Program-made: the position numbers and the translations under genes
Shown: positions 30,033 through 41,860 of the stretch, in pieces
Position numbering within the stretch: position 1 is the first letter of the stretch
How the letters are laid out: the number at the start of each line of letters is the position of its first letter
DNA from: Rhodeus uyekii
Lineage: Eukaryota > Chordata > Actinopteri > Cypriniformes > Acheilognathidae
Direction: 5' to 3'
Assembly: GCA_037043235.1 (NCBI GenBank)
Contig: JAWRVZ010000235.1
Coordinates: forward strand, 784,729 to 848,728
DNA: 64,000 nt
The notes under the pieces: generated by a model
Told to the model about the DNA's origin: nothing
Database searches by the model: none
The model's input: the letters and a program-made list of their open reading frames with translations, nothing else

Positions 30033-32340
30033 ATGGAGCGGAGCTGGAAAAAAACTAAGCTTGAGGTTTTTCGCATTTCATGGAAAGACAGTTCTATTGC
30101 ATTCAGAAAGGCCTCAAAATCAGCTAGATCTGCTTACTTTTCTACCCTCTTAGAAGAAAACCCTAGGTATTTATTTGATACAGTGACTAAACTAACAAGA
30201 AATAAAGCCTCGACCCCAGATGCTTTAAAACAGCACAGCAGTAATGACTTCATGGACTTCTTTACTTGCAAAATTCATAATATTAGAGAGAAAACTATAA
30301 CCATGCAACCATCTACTACAATATCACAAAATACAGTAAATTTTAGTGTCCCTGAAGAAAAATTCCACTCCTTCATTGCTATTGGGGAGGAAGAATTATC
30401 TAAACTCGTTAAATCATCAAAATCAACAACATGTATGCTAGACCCAATACCAACTAAGCTACTGAAAGAGATGCTTCCAGAAATCATAGATCCTCTTCTT
30501 AATATTGTTAATTCATCTTTTCTCATTAGGATACATACCAAAAACCTTTAAACTAGCCGTAATTATACTGCTTATTAAAAAAACCACAACTTGATCCTAC
30601 ATAATTAGTTAATTACAGGCCGATGTCAAATCTACCTTTTTTGTCAAAAATTTTAGAAAAGGCAATATCTTCACAACTATGTTCCTTTCTAGAAAGAAAC
30701 AGCATCTATGAGGATTTCCAGTCAGGATTTAGACCATGTCATAGTACTGAGACTGCTCTCATTAGAGTTACAAATGACTTGCTTTTATCATCCGATCGTG
30801 GTTGTATCCCTCTGTTAGTGTTACTAGACCTTAGTGCTGCATTTGATACAATCGACCACAAAATCCTTCTCAATAGACTTGAAAACTATGTTGGCATTAG
30901 TGGAGTTGCATTAGCCTGGTTCAAATCGTACTTATCTGACCGTTATCAGTTTTTTATCAGTAAATGAGGAGATGTCATATCGATCACAGGTTCAGTATGG
31001 AGTTCCTCAAGGTTCAGTACTAGGACCATTGCTTTTCACCTTGTACATGCTTCCTTTGGGTGCAATTATTAGGAAGCATGGCATTAGCTTTCACTGTTAC
31101 GCTGATGATACTCAGCTCTATATTTCTTCTCATCCTGATGAAACATACCAATTCACTAAATTAACAGAATGCATAACTGATATAAAAAATTGGATGACTA
31201 ATAACTTTCTACTGCTTAATTCTGAAAAAACTGAACTGAGAAAAAATTAGAACTGAGGTTCTAATTATTAAACCAAAAAGTTCTGCACGTAATAATCTAG
31301 ACTACTGCCTAACACTCGATGGCTGTTCTGTCAAGTCTTCGTCGTCAGTTAGAAACCTGGGTGTGCTCTTTGATACCAATCTTTCATTTGAAAGCCACGT
31401 TTCTAGCATCTGTAAAACGGCATTCTTCCATCTTAAAAATATATCTAAATTGCGACATATGCTCTCAAAGACAAATGCGGAAAATTTAGTTCATGCTTTC
31501 ATGAGTTCAAGGCTAGATTATTGTAATGCTTTACTAGGTGGTTGCCCTGCACGCTTAATAAACAAATTACAGCCGGTCCAAAATGCAGCAGCTCGAGTTC
31601 TTACTAGAACCAGGAAGTATGAGCATATTACCCCAGTTCTGTCAAACCTGCACTGGCTTCCTAATAATCAGTGGTCCCCAACCCCCGGTCGACGAAGTTA
31701 CACCGGGCCGCAGTCTCGCTTGCGTTCGCACCCCCCTCTTCGCATCTCTTCAACCTAGCATACACATAACACATTATACATACATTTTTAAACCAACTCA
31801 CGTAAAATGACTGCCGGAACCGGGAACATTCCCATAACATCTGATGTACTCGATACATCAGAAGAAGAATGGCATCTACGTTGATATTATTCTCTGTCTA
31901 TTCCGAGGTTACCGTGGTCAGCCGGATCCAGGCCGTATCCAGGCCGCATCCAGATCAGATGAAGGACCTGCACCTGGACACGAGCACAGCACTGCCCTGA
32001 AGTGTCTGCAGAGACTGTTATTCTACTAGACCCTCCCGTGTGTAGATCATGAACCCATCTCCAATCGGACCAAATTAGACTTAATATTAGACTAATGAAT
32101 TGAATGAAACTTGAATTATCAATATAATAATCAAACTATCAATCAATCAAATCGATCAATAATCAAAACTTAACACATAATATTCATCAATTGTATTAAT
32201 TCGCCTGCACTTTTAAGGCTGCCGTTCAGCCAAACAAACTTTGTTTATGATGTCTTCCTGTGACCACTGTAAAGCTGCTTTGAAACAATCTGTATTGTAA
32301 AAAGCGCTTTATAAGTAAAGGTGACTTGATTTGACTTGAC
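30033..32340 (+). mobile_element. L2-clade LINE, 5'-truncated (copy A)
   Basis: ORF2 fragments in order: linker (KTKLEVFRISWKDSSIAFRK, LVKSSKSTTCMLDPIPTKLL); reverse transcriptase ([58 protein letters not shown], and the catalytic box CYADDTQLY); thumb and C-terminus (LGVLFDTNLSFESHVS, SSRLDYCNALLGGCPARLIN). Several frame breaks (after 30551, 30967, 31250) kill it. Near 31672-31735 a short hAT-like piece (CAGTGGTCCCCAACCCCC) replaces part of the C-terminus. It ends with the L2 3' UTR and a TGACTTGA-type tail. It interrupts the PKKDQC-family gene. Confidence 0.9.
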
Positions 32341-33194
32341 TACTACTCACTTGAAATTAAAGGCTCAGGCTCAAGCTGAAAAAGCTACGGATAAAAAGGA
32401 GTCCAGTGACAAACTTTCAGTGTGGACAATGCACCTTCAATGCGTTCTTTTGTACCCCCAGACGAAAGCGAGTACCATGTATTACAAAACTAAATTACAG
32501 ATGCAAAACTTTACTTGCTTCAACATGAACAACAAAGATGGATATGGTTACGCTTGGGAAGAGCATGAAGACTCCCTTAGCAGTGAGGTTTTTGCCCATC
32601 TGCAGTCCAAACACTTCGAATCAATCCTAGAGGCCAACAGAAACATTGAGAAAGTCATTGTCTGGAGTGATGGCTGTGGGTATCAAAATCGGTGTGGTGC
32701 CATCAGCAACACCTACCTTCATATGGCCATGAAGCATGGTGTCACCAGAGAGCAGTAGTTTCTGGTTGCTGGGCACACACAAATGGAGTGTGACTCCATG
32801 CATCGTCAAAGAAATTCACACTCCAGGTGATTACATTGTCATCTTTGAGACTGCACGAATGCATCCATCCCCATACAAGGTGTCTGAGCTATACCACAAC
32901 GACTTCATGAAGTTATCTGGGGCCTATGTCACCAATATTTGACCAGGTAAAAAAGTTGGTGACCCCACAGTCCATGGCCTCCGGGCTCTCCAGTACTTGA
33001 CTGATGGTCAAGTCCGGTACAAGCTGGAATTTGAGTCTGAATGGGATGACCTGCCTCAGCAAATCAACATCCCCAAAGAACCATTCCACTGGGTCCCACT
33101 CTTTCCTGCCCAAATGCCAATTACTCTCAGGCAATTCAATGACTTGCAGGCAATGAAACCAGTACTACCAAGAGTGGCCCACCAGTACTATTGA
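32341..33194 (+). pseudogene. C-terminal part of PKKDQC-family protein (copy 1)
   Basis: Resumes immediately after the L2 tail: THLKLKAQAQAEKATDKKES, then MYYKTKLQMQNFTCFNMNNK, DGYGYAWEEHEDSLSSE and EKVIVWSDGCGYQNRCGAIS. A stop follows REQ at about 32758 where the next residues read FLVAGHTQMECDSMH. A frameshift then leads to EIHTPGDYIVIFETARMHPS and a stop after YVTNI. Beyond it come PGKKVGDPTVHGLRALQYL and EPFHWVPLFPAQMPITLRQF, ending HQYY. Conserved WSDGC and HTQMECDSMH motifs look like acidic/His catalytic sites of a DDE-type or related enzyme, but that is inference. It is broken by two stops and a frameshift. Confidence 0.6.
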
Positions 33195-34373
33195 AGGAAA
33201 ATATAGTTTAAAATGTTAGAAATTGTGTTGAAATGTTTATTTCTAATGATAGTTTAAAATGTTCCAAATTTTACTGACATGTTCTTGTGTGTTCAAACAA
33301 AGTTACTGTTTTTAATTCTGTAGCAAGTTTTTTCTGTCTAAAACAAAGGACAATGCACTCGGTGAAAAGTCCAAGGCTGTAACTGTTGACGTTGTCTGTT
33401 TGTTAGAAAAGATACAGAAAGAAAGGGATGGGACAAGGGGTTCTTGCATTCTTGTGCAGATTGCTGATTGCTATAATGTATCCAATGAAGAAATCTACCA
33501 GACAACAGTCAATGTATGGAGAGGTAGACTCAAGGGAGGAACTGAAAGTCAAGAATATATAAACTGTTTGCATATGCTTTTAAGACATTCTGGACTGCCC
33601 AGATGTCAGCTTTTGGCATTGTAGCCCAATAATCCTACTCTTTGATTCTCTATTAAATTGATTTCATTTATTTACATGTAGCGTCTTTCTTTGGCTTGGC
33701 AAATCAACGGACTGGGGGAAAGAATATTTCCAACACTGACAACCTCCCTCATGGACAGACAGTGTGAAAATGAGTGTGCACAGAACCCAAGTAGAACTTG
33801 GTGAGAAAGTAAAAGTGGTCAAGGTTAGACTTTAAGAAACAACTTGGTTAGGGTTAAGTTACACATCTTGGTTACATTTAGGAGAGAAACACTGTGAATT
33901 TAGTATTTATATGTAAGAGGGAAAAAAAAATGCCTGAGTCGAAGAATGTTCTGCCTAAGTCACTTTTATTTGTTAGGCAATTGGTGATGGCCTAACAAAC
34001 ATTCTGCATACATATGGTTGAATGTACTGTTATATAAATAAATCCCAATGTGATGAAGAATTAAGAATGGCGCTTACTATTTTTAAAGTACTACATGAAG
34101 AATACCTTCACCTCAAGCAACTGGGCCAGTGAGTGGCCCTGGAAAAAACAAGTCACACAACAGAAGATTTGATCTTTAAATCAAGTTAGTTTTAATCAGA
34201 CAAGTTAGGCGGTGCTCCATTAAGACCCCACAAAATATTTTACAATAGCATTACATCATTGACTGTTAAATTTGAAGACACCAATCACAATACTTGGAGT
34301 TTAAGAAATTGTGACCTAAACAGTAATTGAAAACTACAGCAAAATAACTCTGTGAAACAGTGATAATGTGAGG
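33195..34373. other. Spacer between PKKDQC-family remnant and chitinase 3' end
   Basis: AT-rich. A frame at 33400-33624 (VSNEEIYQTTVNVWRGRLKG) is preserved in unit 2, but I do not recognise it. It may be a further piece of the same transposon. The 3' UTR and poly(A) site of the minus-strand chitinase gene should lie here; a TTTATT (AATAAA on the minus strand) occurs near 33967. Confidence 0.4.
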
Positions 34374-37300
34374 TTAATTATTAGGCAAGTCACAGCACAA
34401 GCAATTGGGATTGAAGATGGTCCCTTCAGGGCATCTCCATATAAAGGTCATGCCATTAAAACACTCAATGAAGGTCTTCATGTCAGCTGGGTTAGCATAT
34501 ATACCCTCATATGGTTTGCTTGCACAGAACTTTTCAGCTGAGGGCGCTGTGGGTACAATACGAGTTGTAGACGCAGCAGTGGATGCTGCCGTTGTGGTAC
34601 CAAGGGGCGTTGTGGGTACAATACGAGGTGTAGTAGAGACAGCTTTTCTTGTGGTACCGCGGGACATTGTGGGTACAATACGAGGTGTAGTAGACGCAGT
34701 AGTGGATGCTGCTGCCGTCGCGGTACCAAGGGGCGCTGTGGGTACAATACGAGGTGTAGTAGAGGCAGATTTTCTTGTGGTACCGCGGGACATTGTGGGT
34801 ACAATACGAGGTGTAGTAGAGGCAGATTTTCTTGTTGTGCCGCGGGACGTTGTGGGTACAATACGAGGTGTAGTAGAGGCAGATTTTCTTGTTGTGCCGC
34901 GGGACGTTGTGGGTACAATACGAGGTGTAGTAGAGGCAGATTTTCTTGTGGTGCCACGGGACATTGTGGGTAAAATACGAGGTGTAGTAGATGCAGCAGT
35001 GGATGCTGTTGTGGTACCACGGGGCACAGGTGCTGCATTTTGATGGAGAGACGGAAGCTCTGAAGGAAATTGGACATTTTATTTCTCTCTATCAGTTTCC
35101 TATAAAACGTCATCATTTTGACTGTCATAATCATGGATTAGTTTTAACTTTGTGATAATTATGATTTACCAACGCATGCATCATGTTGTGAGAAGCTTCT
35201 ATAAATATGAGATGTACCGTACCAATATTAAGAAGTGTACGGAGCAGAGCAATAAGAGGGTATTTGCCCTGCTCACAGAACTGTCCTGCAAAGTCATCGA
35301 GATCCAAAGACGAGACAAAAGCTCCTCCAAACTTGTTCTCCATCAGGTAGTTCACCTATAACAGATCAAATTGAGAGCATGAGAACAGAATTAATTTGCA
35401 TGCATTTTCCAAATTTCACAACATTCACCTTAGTCGTATAGCTTTCCTTGTTGTCAAAGCAAACCCAGGTCTTTTCCTTTGTTGCATAAGGAACTTTCTG
35501 ATCAACAATCCATTGCACAGTAGTTCCTTGAAGGAAAGTACAGATCTGATGGGAGAGGATCAGTCCATTACTCTACTAATTTATTTTTCACAATTAAATA
35601 GTGTTACAATGCAAGTGCATGAGTTTAAGTTTGAAGGCAAGACCTCATAATAAGACAAGAATCCGCTGTCTTTGGTGAAAGGTCCAGCAGAGCCTGGTCC
35701 ACTAGCTGGAGCTCCAACTCCACTGGCTGCAGACGCCAGGGTAAACGTTCTTCCATACGTTGCAAACCCCATCCTCAGCTTCTCCACAGGAGCGCCCTGA
35801 TCTCTCCAGTATTTCATTGCAAAATCCTGCATTGTCATGATGAATTAGTAATTTTTTGTTGCAGGTTTCAAGCTGCTTGTTATCCGCAATGAGTCATTCA
35901 TAACACTATATTTCAGAAGGTCTAGAGTAGGATACAAAGCCTTTTTACAGTATTGTAGTAGATTCCGTCTCCTTTGTCTGCAGAGCCACGATAAAGAGGA
36001 CTGATGTGTCCCGTGAAAGGCTCCCATGAGCCATGGAATTCATAGGTCAGGACATCAATGACATCCAAATACCTGCAGATATTACAAGAGGGAAATAGAG
36101 CTCATGGTAGTCACCCATTTATACATTAAATATTGCTATAATAATCATTTGATTGGCACTTTATAGATGCTGTCCAAAGCATTATTCATGATTCAAAGGG
36201 AACAAAAATGCTTCTTGAGACATACTTGGCAATTTCCGCAACTTCATAACCAGCATCAATTTCTCTTTTCCCAGGAGCCACTGCAGCGCTGAACAAGAGT
36301 CTGGGCCGTCCAGTGGCCACACTCTCTGCTTTGTAAGCTTGCAAGAGTTCCTGTGGTAGGCACATATTTGCAGTGGATTAAGGACCATTTTTAAACACTC
36401 ATTTAAGTTATAATCTGCATTGAAAATATAACAAACCTTAAAAAGAAAAATGTATATGTATATATATATGGTAAATTCTTTTTTAAACAACCGATGCTTT
36501 AGATCAACTCATTTACAGTTAAATGAGTAGGTTTGTGTTTTATTTCACAGAGCATTAACTAGTATCTCAATAGATTTTTAAAATCAAATGTTGTAGTAAA
36601 CATTAACAAAGATAAATGCAGTATAATAAAACCTTATTATAAAGAGTTAACCATTTTTAAATAGAATTTAAAGATCAAATTCCATTACAGGCAAGTTGGA
36701 CACAGCATAACAGCAATTACAAAAAAAAAAAGAAAAAAAATAGAAGAGAGTTGTTACTGGTTATTCTCAATCTTTGGTAGGCTATACCAAAGCAAGATAT
36801 CTGGGTTTAAGTAGTAGTCACTGTCTGGGAGCACAGGTTGAGCTTGATTTCTGTTAAACAAGATGGACAGGCTTCTTTTGTGTTCATTTCCTATAATCTT
36901 CCCACCATTTACGACAATTTGGTTCAGTGCATTTTATTTCAAATTAAAGTTACCAAACCAGTAACTTCAGGGAAAGGACAGCATTGACCATGTAAGACTT
37001 TTACGCGTTTAAGTCTTCCGTGTTATTTATATCAAAATGCAATTTTCAATCATCTTCCCCAGATATTTAGAACTTAAACACTATATTTAGACACCCTGCA
37101 CCTGCTCGCCCTCAATGAGCGCAAGCTGGGAAGAATGAGCTTGTGTTGTGATGGCAATCTTTTTTTTTCCTCAGATACTTTAATCTGCAAAGAGGAGTCG
37201 CACCATTTTACAAAGACCTCAACACTTGGGCTGTGGTATGTTTCATAGTTTCCAGAAGTCTCACAGTGACCGTTTTGTCTGCAAATTAGGAAACGTAACT

Positions 37301-38724
37301 TCTTGAATTAATTTGTAAATAAAATATGCTATGAAGGAGAAGAGACAAAGCCTTGAAGAGAACCTGTAGATGTTATCAGGGCAGCTAAATGACTACCATT
37401 TACCGTCAGGCGGAGTTCTTTCAGTTAAAAATCTAAAACCCAACTAACTAAATTGCAATTGATGCCAAAATTGGTAATCAACTTATCAGCTAAAATATGG
37501 GGTTGTAGAAATAAAAGCAGATGAAAATCTCTAAATAAAAACTTAATGTGTCTGGCTCTTCCTAGTGCGTCAGTACCATATTTAATGTTGCATCTTCTGT
37601 CTACTTCCTCCTGTGACCTCCCAGTGCTCATCCCTACACCACCTGACACTCACTTTGTCCAATAAGAAAACTTGAGTTCATAGTTTCAGACAACACTTCC
37701 TCTTATTTATTCCTCAAAATCCCTCATCATAAGAAATTCAATTGGCCCGAAAGTTATTACAGCACGTGTAGTCTTCAGCACCGGATTCGTGATCTCTATT
37801 GATTTTTACTCCAATTCTCAACTTGCTGTTGTTAGGAGCATAGATTGATTTTAAAAACCATTGTGTGTGAGAGAATATCAGAAATAATGAAGTACCTTAC
37901 ACAGCAGAGTGAATCTCTGCTTGTCTTCTGGAGGACTTCCACGGTCACCGGGATACCTCCAGTCCAGATCCAGGCCATCAAAGCCACGGGCCCTCAGAAA
38001 TTTGATGGAGGACTGAATAAACATCTGCCTGTTTTCTGACGTGGACACCATGCTACTAAACCTGTAATCATGGCAGGAAATCCCATGAACAAAAAACAGT
38101 TTTGTTCAACACGCATCCTTTAATATTGAGTGTTTGAGCAGGACTCTTACCGAAGTGAGCCAAAGATCCATCCTCCAACAGCCAAGAAGGTTTTCAAGTT
38201 GGGGTTTCTGTCAAGTCAAACATTTGTATCAATATTCACAGTGAAATAAAAGAGCACCATTCAAAACGTTCTATTCTATTAACAGATACATTGACAAACA
38301 AAACATCTGATGTTAGCACATACATTTTCTTTAGTCCATTGAAAGGTGTGTAGAGTTTTTCATCATTCCATTCAGCAGTTGACAGTTCATTTCTCGCATT
38401 AATAACGGAATAGGCATAAATTAAATTAGTGCATAGATGCGGATCTATATTTGATGGCAGGTACTTGCCACCAGCAGGTCTGTACTGAGACCAGTTTGTG
38501 AAGTAGCATGCCAGTTGGGAAGCCAATCCTGGAAGAAAAACAACAACAGTATATACACCATATATTTAATTACACAAGTATTATTATTATTGCGGTTAAA
38601 AATATAACAACAGCACTAACATAAGTTATTACTACTTCCACAACCCTACATAGGACAAGGTGTTCGAATAACGGATACTTTCATAGTGTCACTGTTATTA
38701 TATAAACATTGTTGTCAAAGAAAA

Positions 38725-38765
<41 letters not shown>

Positions 38766-38927
38766 TAAAACCTACCAAAGTAGCACAATGCCAGACAAAA
38801 GCCTGAAAGAAGATACAAATAAAATGTTACCACATAAAACAGTCCAGCACTTTACTAAAACAAAATAAAAAAACGCATTCTATAAGAACAACAAACACTT
38901 ACCAGCTAGAAAGAAGACTTTGGCCAT
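34374..38927 (-). CDS. Secreted chitinase-like protein, GH18 + chitin-binding domain, active-site mutated (copy 1)
   Basis: AMCase/chia-type gene of 11 exons (minus strand): 38903-38927, 38776-38802, 38324-38528, 38151-38207, 37896-38061, 36226-36350, 35949-36072, 35644-35826, 35429-35545, 35223-35355, 34374-35059. They join in frame to 615 residues. Order: signal peptide ([20 protein letters not shown]), GH18 barrel from [13 protein letters not shown] to about residue 390, a Thr/Pro-rich repeat linker, and a six-Cys peritrophin-A domain (566-615). The catalytic motif reads [11 protein letters not shown]: residue 140, the proton-donor Glu of chitinases, is Arg. The usual MTYD is LTYE (Glu213), and the stacking Trp of VWAIDLDD is Ser358 (FVSSLDLDD). 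The protein therefore probably binds but does not cleave chitin. Exon 8 ends at a weak donor (GAG|GTCTTG). Confidence 0.93.
34560..35020 (-). repeat. 57-bp coding VNTR in the chitinase linker (copy 1)
   Basis: Encodes repeated 19-residue units of the type [19 protein letters not shown], interspersed with variants around [14 protein letters not shown]. The Thr/Ser/Pro content suggests a heavily O-glycosylated stalk between the GH18 and chitin-binding domains. The gene in unit 2 has a different order and number of units. Confidence 0.9.
36351..37895 (-). other. Chitinase intron 5 (copy 1)
   Basis: The 1.5-kb intron between exons 5 and 6. It is AT-rich with a short TA run (about 36455) and poly-A stretches. 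No nested gene is visible; the frame at 37425-37649 is repeated in copy 2 without recognisable motif. Confidence 0.6.
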
Positions 38928-38978
38928 CACAAAGTGAAGGTTTGATCAGTCTGCTATTGCTGAAGCACAGAAATGATC

Positions 38979-38985
38979 ATTTATA
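38979..38985 (-). promoter_or_regulatory. Putative TATA box of chitinase gene copy 1
   Basis: Minus-strand TATAAAT lies 52 bases upstream of the ATG (38927), leaving a plausible 5' UTR of about 20-25 bases. Unit 2 carries the same arrangement upstream of 56703. No transcript evidence is available. Confidence 0.4.
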
Positions 38986-39255
38986 TTGCTTGTTTATATT
39001 CCTTTGGTTGTCGCGTTCACCCTCTAGTATCCCTTTGTTCTCTCCCCGTTTCATCTGTATCACCTGTGTCTTCACTAATTACCTTATTAGTCTCTTCAGC
39101 TGTTCCCTTTCCACAATCATCCTCTGTGTCTTTAAGCCCCGTTTTAGTCTGTGTCCGTTGTCGTCAATACTGTGTTGTGTTCATCTTTGTATTCTGGATT
39201 TGTTAATAAATATAATATGTTGATAATGAAACAGAATTCCAAGAACAAATGTTGG

Positions 39256-41860
39256 GATTCGGATACCCTAGCAACTGCCTAGAAACCACCCAGAACACCT
39301 TAGCAACCTGTTATTTTCTGGTTTCGTAACGTATTTCATAGTTAATGTTAAATTGTGCTACCAACATACAAAAATAAAGTGTTCTGATGCGACGTTCTCA
39401 GCCAACTTCTAAAGTTTGTCTCTTGAGAAAGCCAACTTAGTGATATTGTATCTAAACTTATTATTATTAAGTTATCTTGAGAAACCCAACTAAGTAATAT
39501 ACTAAATAAACGTATTATTATTATTCTTATCTAAAATTCTGAACGCATCTCCTCCTAGAGCTTTAAAGCTACAACCACTAGCTATTTCAGACCACTCACT
39601 GTTCAACTGAATCATAAGTAATCTCCAAATAAATCTTGTTAGCGACATGTTTTAAAGTTTAAACTCTCAAAACTTTTCAAGCTTGAAGCTTTTACAACTA
39701 ATTTAAACTTTCAGGCTAGGCTTTCTCAAGCCAACTGAAGTTTGTTTATGTACAATATCACTAAGTTGGCTTTCTCAAGCCAACTTAACTAGATGGGAGA
39801 AGTTTATGAAATAAACTTCAATTGGCTGAGAAGCAGCCAAATTACTGATAATCTAAAAAACGTATTATTATTATTATTTTTCTGAGTCTACAATTTCTAT
39901 ACGCATCTCGTCCTACAGCTTTAGTGCTACAGACCATATCGCGTTGCTATATCTTTTCTAAGGGATCGGGGGTACGATGTTCGCCCCAGGAGCAAAAAAG
40001 CAGCCGAAACAACGCTTTGACTTAACATTGCGACGAACTTTGACGATTAAGTACTCGGAGCAAGGAATTTGTAAAAAGATGAAACTCGCCACATTTGAAG
40101 AGGGTGACAGCCTCTGTAAGAACATACCACACAATGGGGTGAAAGTTGCACCCCTGGGGTGCTAGAGCTGCCCAAACTTGCCCCATAGAGATACTATGGG
40201 GAAGGCCGTCCCATGAAACACCATCTACTATGGCAAATTGCATAGGGATTTTGAATTGAACATAGCTCTGCAGCACAGCGTCACAGAGACAAGGGGGAGG
40301 GCTCATTTTATTCAGACCAATGAGTGTCTCAGGATCACAGTGAAGCTATTAAGCCACGCCCTAGCAAACATTTAGAGCACCTTAGCAACCCATCCCATAG
40401 ACTTCCATTCAAATTGATCGACTTCTATCTCTGGATAGAAAAGTCATAGAAATTTGAGGGTGGGCTCGTTTAACTCGGGGCAGCAAACTGCCAATCACCA
40501 ACGTCTTCAACACTTCCTAGCCACGCCCTGGCAACCATTATCGAGCACCTTAGTAACCAAATGCAAAGTGAGATATCTTCATTCTGAATGTCTGGTTGGT
40601 TTATATCATTCATACTGACAAGCAGCCTTTGGAGTAACATCACTGGTAAATACCAAGCCACTCCTTAGCAACCAAACAGATTACCCTAGACACTGTTTAG
40701 CCAGGCCTTTATCTCTCCATCAGAATGTCGTAGAGACATTAGGATTGACTCTGTTTGACAAGCAGCCTTTGGACTAACATCGCCAGCAGATGCCAAGCCT
40801 CTCCATAGCAATCAAACAAAGTACCCTAGCAACCGTTTACCCAGACCTATATCTCTGCTTCTGAGCGTCGTAGAGACATGGGGGTTGGCTCTATTGACTC
40901 ATGCTAGCAATCGGGACTTTCAACATGCTACACATGCTAGCAGTGAATAGCTACATGCTAATAGTGATTAGCTAAGTGTTAGATTTTGCTAACAATGCCA
41001 TAGAAACTACCCAGAAGACCTCACAACTACCTAGTAACATCCTAGCAACCACCTTGGATACCCTAGCAACCACCCCGGTTACCCCAGCAACCACATAGCA
41101 ACACCCTAGCAACCACTCTGGTTACCCTAGCAACCACCTAGCAACAGCCTAGCAACCACCCAGGATACCCTAGCAACCACCTAGCAACACCCTAGCAACC
41201 ACTCTGGTTACAATAGCAACCACCTAGCAACACCATAGCAACCACCCAGGATACCCTAGCAACTGCTTAGCAACACCCTAGCAACCACCCAGAACACCTT
41301 AGCAACCTGTTAATTTCTGGTTTCGTAACGTACTTCAGCTACCAACATACGAAAATAAAGTTTTCTGGTGCGCTGTTCTCAGCCAACTTCTAAAGTTTGT
41401 CTCGACGAACTTTATCCTCTCTAGTTTTAGATTTATATTTAATATTCAGATATCCTTTGATAATTCAGACCACTCACTGTTCAACTGAATCATCTTTAAA
41501 CCCCACTCTGCTTCAACTGAGTCTATGGTCTTACCGAGACACCAGTACTGATACAAATATGTCTGAACCAGTTAAACTACCAGTACTTCTCCACTTTTGG
41601 GGGTGACACTTTTGTTACATTGACTCTAATAAGGCATTTAAGCTTCATTCACGGTGTATCTATTACTGACAAAACCTAACAACTAACCTAGCAAACTTGA
41701 TCATTCATGTTAAATCTTATAAAGTTTAAACTCTCAAAACTTTTCAAGCTTGAAGCATTCACAACTAATTTAAACTTTCAGGCTAGGCTTTCTCAAGCCA
41801 ACTGAAGTTTGTTTTTTAAACTTCCCCTATCTAGTTATTGTTATTCTTCTTCTAACCTAA
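39256..41860 (+). mobile_element. Stacked Helitron-like repeats of unit 2 (X2)
   Basis: Contains at least two 5'-like ends TCTTGAGAAA (39421 and 39475, the second preceded by A). Two 3'-like ends are also seen: hairpin then CTAGT at 41421-41425, and the hairpin GAAGTTT...AAACTTC (41804-41824) followed by CCCTAT and CTAGT at 41831-41835. Between them is the TAGCAAC minisatellite (41030-41310). An opposite-orientation end (AACTAGATGGGAGAAGTTTA) occurs near 39787. The pattern suggests elements inserted into one another. No helicase gene is seen. It preserves the empty site (CTG at 39735-39737) of the Harbinger insertion found in X3. Confidence 0.5.

Noticed and set aside
34405..35043. 212-codon plus-strand frame with [19 protein letters not shown] repeats
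   Set aside because: It is the antisense shadow of the chitinase linker repeat. The minus-strand frame continues across eleven consistent exons and this one does not.
40022..40306. 94-codon frame repeated at 60979-61263 and partly at 40-291
   Set aside because: Repeated because the Helitron-like DNA is repeated. It has no start context, motif or codon pattern, and the diverged copy at the window start breaks the frame differently.
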